Below, piece by piece: positions 61,136 to 64,000 of a stretch of 64,000 nt of DNA. The DNA is from JAICMB01 sp035295125 (GTDB lineage Bacteria > Acidobacteriota > Terriglobia > Bryobacterales > Bryobacteraceae), in NCBI GenBank assembly GCA_035295125.1, contig DATGJP010000120.1, positions 171,563 to 235,562 of the forward strand, in the 5' to 3' direction. Within the stretch, counting starts at the first letter, position 1. Each line of letters starts with the position of its first letter. The notes beneath the pieces were generated by a model that had not been told where the DNA came from, searched no databases, and was given only the letters and a program-made list of their open reading frames with translations. The translations under genes and the position numbers were made by a program.

Positions 61136-61552
61136 ATGCCAACTTCTTATCCTGAGGTGTACTTTCCGGTACTGGTTCAGGTCCTGCTTGCGGCCGTTAT
61201 CGCCGCAGCGCTCGTAATTCTCTCGACGGTTCTCGGGAAGCGCGTGCGGGACCGGGCAAAGGACATGCCATATGAAAGCGGCATGAATCCGATCGGCACG
61301 GCGCGGGAACGCTTCAGCGTGAAGTATTACCTTGTCGGCATTGTTTTCATCCTGTTCGACATCGAAGCGATTTTCCTCTATCCGTGGATCACGGTGTATC
61401 GCGACCTGAGGTTCTTCGCATTCTTCGAGATGCTTTTGTTCATCGTCCTGATACTCGCGGGCTTCTTCTACATCTGGAAAAAGGGCGTGTTGGACTGGAG
61501 CAAGGATGAGCCGGCGCAACCTGCGGTTACTCAACCTTCGCATACTGACTAA
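61136..61552 (+). CDS. nuoA: NADH-quinone oxidoreductase subunit A
   Basis: A 138-residue membrane subunit of complex I. Three helices (VQVLLAAVIAAALVILSTVL, YYLVGIVFILFDIEAIFLYP, FEMLLFIVLILAGFFYIWKK) and the conserved loop PYESGMNPIGTARERFSVKY. First gene of the operon, 57 bp from the divergent ThiS-like gene. The stop overlaps the nuoC start by one base (TAATG). The start has no clear Shine-Dalgarno. Confidence 0.93.
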   Translation: MPTSYPEVYFPVLVQVLLAAVIAAALVILSTVLGKRVRDRAKDMPYESGMNPIGTARERFSVKYYLVGIVFILFDIEAIFLYPWITVYRDLRFFAFFEMLLFIVLILAGFFYIWKKGVLDWSKDEPAQPAVTQPSHTD

Positions 61553-62037
61553 TGCTCTCTGAACACTTGAACGAGTATCCTGTTGCGGCGGCACTCGCGT
61601 CGCGGTTTGGCGATGCGATCACGGGCGGGCACGACGAGCGTAAAGAATTGGCGCTCTTCGTGGCTCCCGAAGCGATTGTCGAAATTTGCCGTTTCCTGAA
61701 AGATGAGCAGCAGTTCAACCGGCTGAGCGGATTGACGGGCGTTGACTGGTTGCCCGCCGAGCCGCGGTTTGAGGTCGTTTACCTGTTGCATTCGATTCCG
61801 AAGAAGGAACGTCTGCGGTTGACGTGCCGCGTAGCGGAAGGCGCTGAGATCGAGTCGGTAACGTCTGTTTGGCGCGCTGCGGACTGGTATGAGCGCGAAA
61901 CGTTCGACATGTTCGGCGTGCGCTTCCGCAATCATCCGGATCTGCGCCGCATTTTGATGCCAGTGGACTGGGAAGGGTATCCGCTTCGCAAGGACTATCC
62001 GGTGCACGGGCACAAGTACAGCTATCAGAACGAGTAG
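61552..62037 (+). CDS. nuoC: NADH-quinone oxidoreductase subunit C
   Basis: A 161-residue peripheral subunit (30 kDa class). The family signature is SVWRAADWYERETFDMFGVR followed by HPDLRRILMPVDWEGYPLRK and DYP. It helps hold NuoB and NuoD in the hydrophilic arm. Normally nuoB lies between nuoA and nuoC; here nuoC begins at the nuoA stop. Confidence 0.94.
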   Translation: MLSEHLNEYPVAAALASRFGDAITGGHDERKELALFVAPEAIVEICRFLKDEQQFNRLSGLTGVDWLPAEPRFEVVYLLHSIPKKERLRLTCRVAEGAEIESVTSVWRAADWYERETFDMFGVRFRNHPDLRRILMPVDWEGYPLRKDYPVHGHKYSYQNE

Positions 62038-62045
62038 AGAAAAAG

Positions 62046-63275
62046 ATGCACGAGCTAAAAACGCCAACCGCAACGCTGGACGCCGAGCCGACTGCCGAAG
62101 ATATCAAGCGTCATCGCATGACGCTGAACATGGGTCCGCAGCACCCCTCGACCCATGGCGTGCTTCGGATTGTGCTGGAGCTGGAAGGCGAAACCATCCG
62201 GAGCGCGAAGCCTGATATCGGATTCCTGCACACGGGGATCGAAAAAGAGTGCGAGGTGAAGACGTGGGCGCAGACCGTCACGCTGACGGATCGCGTCGAT
62301 TACCTTGCGAATCTTTCGAACAACCTGGTTTATGCGCTGGCAGTGGAAAAACTGATCGGCGACATCGAGATCCCGCCGCAAGCGCAGTGGATGCGCGTAA
62401 TGCTGGTGGAGCTGACGCGAATTCAGAGCCACCTGGTGTGGCTGGGAACCCATGCTCTCGACATCGGTGCGATGACAGTGTTCTTCTACTGCTTCCGCGA
62501 GCGCGAGGACATTCTTCGGATCTTTGAGATGTTCTCGGGCCAGCGCATGATGACGAGCTACATCCGGCCGGGCGGCCTGGCGCTGGAGCCTCCGCGCGGG
62601 TGGCAGCAGGTAGTCGGTAAGTTCATCAATGGGTTTCCGAGCAAAGTAGACGAGTACGAGGAACTGCTCGATACGAATCCGATCTGGCTGCGGCGCACTC
62701 AGGGTGTTGGGTTCGTTGCTCTTGAGGACATGCTGGACCTGGGGGTCACGGGTCCCATGATCCGTGGTGCGGGTTTGAAATGGGACGCGCGCAAGGACGA
62801 GCCGTATTCGAGCTACGAGAAGTTCGATTTCGAAGTGCCGACCCGCAAGGAAAACGACGTGTACGCGCGGTACCGTGTGCGGCTGGAAGAACTGCGCCAG
62901 AGCGCGCGCATCGTGAAGCAGGCGCTGGAAGGAATGCCGGGCGGACGTTGGCAGGCGGATGCGCCGCACATCGTGCTTCCGGATCGCGAAAAGATGAAGA
63001 CGCAGATGGAGGCGCTCATCTATCACTTCAAGATCGTGACGGAAGGCTATCGCGTGCCGTCGGGCGACGTTTACCAGGTGGTGGAGTCGCCGCGCGGCGA
63101 GATCGGCTACTACATCGTGAGCAATGGCACGTCGCACCCTTATCGCGTGTTCATGCGCACTCCGAGCTTTGGCAATCTGCAGGGCTTGAGCAAAATGCTG
63201 GAAGGCATCCTCATCGCCGACTCCATCGCCTCGCTGGGTAGTATGGATTTTGTGCTGGGGGATACGGACCGATAA
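62046..63275 (+). CDS. nuoD: NADH-quinone oxidoreductase subunit D
   Basis: A 409-residue 49-kDa-class subunit that with NuoB forms the quinone site. N-terminal MTLNMGPQHPSTHGVLRIVL is the quinone-cavity loop with its His; PDIGFLHTGIEKECEVKTWA and the C-terminal SIASLGSMDFVLGDTDR are typical. It follows nuoC by 8 bp. Confidence 0.96.
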   Translation: MHELKTPTATLDAEPTAEDIKRHRMTLNMGPQHPSTHGVLRIVLELEGETIRSAKPDIGFLHTGIEKECEVKTWAQTVTLTDRVDYLANLSNNLVYALAVEKLIGDIEIPPQAQWMRVMLVELTRIQSHLVWLGTHALDIGAMTVFFYCFREREDILRIFEMFSGQRMMTSYIRPGGLALEPPRGWQQVVGKFINGFPSKVDEYEELLDTNPIWLRRTQGVGFVALEDMLDLGVTGPMIRGAGLKWDARKDEPYSSYEKFDFEVPTRKENDVYARYRVRLEELRQSARIVKQALEGMPGGRWQADAPHIVLPDREKMKTQMEALIYHFKIVTEGYRVPSGDVYQVVESPRGEIGYYIVSNGTSHPYRVFMRTPSFGNLQGLSKMLEGILIADSIASLGSMDFVLGDTDR

Positions 63276-63279
63276 CGCA

Positions 63280-63774
63280 ATGACGTTTTCACCGGAACTG
63301 GAAGCGAAGTTCGCGAAGATGCTGGAGAGCTATCCTTCGGGGCGCACGCGCTCGGCTGTCATACCGATGCTGATGTACGCGCAGGACGAAGTGGGGCACG
63401 TTTCGAACGAGCTGATCGAGGAAGTAGCCAAGCGATGCGGCGTGCAACCGTTGCAGGTGGACGAAGTGGTCGGCTACTACTCGATGCTGCATCGCAAGCC
63501 GCTCGGTAAGTATCACGTGCAGGTGTGTACCAATATCAGTTGTCTGCTCGTGGGTGGCGAAGAGTTGATGGAGCATGCGAAAAAGAAGCTCGGCATCGGA
63601 AATCGAGAGGTGACGTCGGACGGTCTGTTTTCGCTCGAGGAAGTGGAATGCATGGGGGCGTGCTCGTGGGCTCCGGCGATCGAGGTGAATTACGATTTTC
63701 ATCATTTTGTGACGCCGGACAAGTTTGACAAGCTGGTCGAGGATGTCCGAAAGGCGCGCGGCAATGGTCAGTAA
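63280..63774 (+). CDS. nuoE: NADH-quinone oxidoreductase subunit E
   Basis: A 164-residue thioredoxin-like [2Fe-2S] subunit. The four ligands are CTNISC (written as a CxxxxC pair) and VECMGACSWAP. Preceded by helical MLMYAQDEVGHVSNELIEE. The start is MTFSPELEAKF, 4 bp after the nuoD stop; a longer frame would overlap nuoD. NuoF is expected next but is displaced by a coiled-coil gene. Confidence 0.95.
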   Translation: MTFSPELEAKFAKMLESYPSGRTRSAVIPMLMYAQDEVGHVSNELIEEVAKRCGVQPLQVDEVVGYYSMLHRKPLGKYHVQVCTNISCLLVGGEELMEHAKKKLGIGNREVTSDGLFSLEEVECMGACSWAPAIEVNYDFHHFVTPDKFDKLVEDVRKARGNGQ

Positions 63775-64000
63775 CGACCACGCAACGAAGGATCTCATCG
63801 ATCTGGAGACTCGTCTCGATGCGCACCTGGAAGCGAAGCTGACTGGACTGCGAGATCAACTGGTCGAGTCGATGCGCGATGCGCAGACAGGGATACTTCG
63901 CGGATTTGAGACATATCAGACGAGCCAGCATATTAAGATGCGGAAGTTGGCGGCTGACGTATCCAACATTGACAAGGCGAGTGCTCTGAGAATCGATGCC
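63764..64000 (+). CDS. Coiled-coil hypothetical protein, 3' end cut by window edge
   Basis: 79 codons are visible without a stop. The ATG overlaps the nuoE end by 11 bp in another frame, so translation is likely coupled. The product (MVSNDHATKDLIDLETRLDA, then EAKLTGLRDQLVESMRDAQ) is strongly helical with heptads and no membrane segment. I do not recognise it. Its place between nuoE and the rest of the complex I genes is unusual, and could mark an assembly factor or an unrelated insertion. Confidence 0.6.
   Translation, partial: MVSNDHATKDLIDLETRLDAHLEAKLTGLRDQLVESMRDAQTGILRGFETYQTSQHIKMRKLAADVSNIDKASALRIDA

Overview
The window looks like chromosomal DNA of an Acidobacteriota member close to Candidatus Solibacter / Bryobacterales. 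This rests on family marks, not a database search: a secreted NHL-propeller protein ends in the Solibacter-type Ig-like C-terminal domain (55513-58194), there is an acidobacterial VWFA-type exported protein (19977-22589), a secreted propeller protein carries three tandem 120-residue domains (8274-10952), and a short palindromic repeat with a conserved CAC-type tail is scattered between and inside genes. I found no rRNA, tRNA, CRISPR array, transposase or phage module.

Layout. 1-1939: cytochrome bd oxidase (cydAB, minus strand, cydB cut by the window edge). 2064-8138: OsmC-like protein, exported and membrane hypotheticals, a Rieske oxygenase, a secreted L-type-lectin-like protein beside an orphan ExbD, and an exported VOC protein. 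8274-10952: large secreted surface protein. 10949-17040 (minus): heavy-metal RND operon in the order small HCxxC protein, membrane-fusion lipoprotein, pump, outer-membrane channel, then a 53-codon coupled ORF. 17292-24702: exported hypothetical, argS, VWFA protein, gdhA and a pyrE-type phosphoribosyltransferase.

24868-30080 looks like a surface-glycan locus. It holds a Wzt-like protein whose ATPase half is visibly dead, two divergent SAM methyltransferases that share an extra Ig-like C-terminal domain, and a polytopic membrane protein carrying an in-frame palindromic-repeat insertion. That membrane protein is the last gene of a coupled sulfate-assimilation operon, cysD-cysN(vestigial cysC)-cysH-tauE. 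The cys genes make APS and reduce it directly, which fits the decay of the APS-kinase domain.

34030-34466 is a non-coding, highly structured intergenic region with a plus-strand terminator that no gene explains. 34467-43757: response regulators, a LytS/LytTR two-component pair, MFS transporter, VOC protein, protein phosphatase, LprI-like and MBL-fold proteins and a pilin-like protein. 43853-49403 (minus): purB, a WalJ-like MBL hydrolase, a Gfo/Idh oxidoreductase with a coupled cupin, and recN. 49581-54684 (plus): a complete Tol-Pal cell-envelope operon, tolQ-tolR-tolA-like-tolB-pal-cpoB. 54765-59997: a DeoC-like protein without its Schiff-base lysine, the NHL protein and a secreted amidase. 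60013-61078 (minus): a Cas6-family RAMP protein coupled to a ThiS-like protein, with no CRISPR array nearby. 61136-64000 (plus): the start of a complex I operon, nuoA-C-D-E, lacking nuoB and interrupted after nuoE by a coiled-coil gene.

The most unusual themes are the catalytically eroded enzymes kept in live operons (Wzt ATPase, APS kinase, DeoC), the palindromic repeats that have entered reading frames without breaking them, and the orphan Cas6-ThiS pair.
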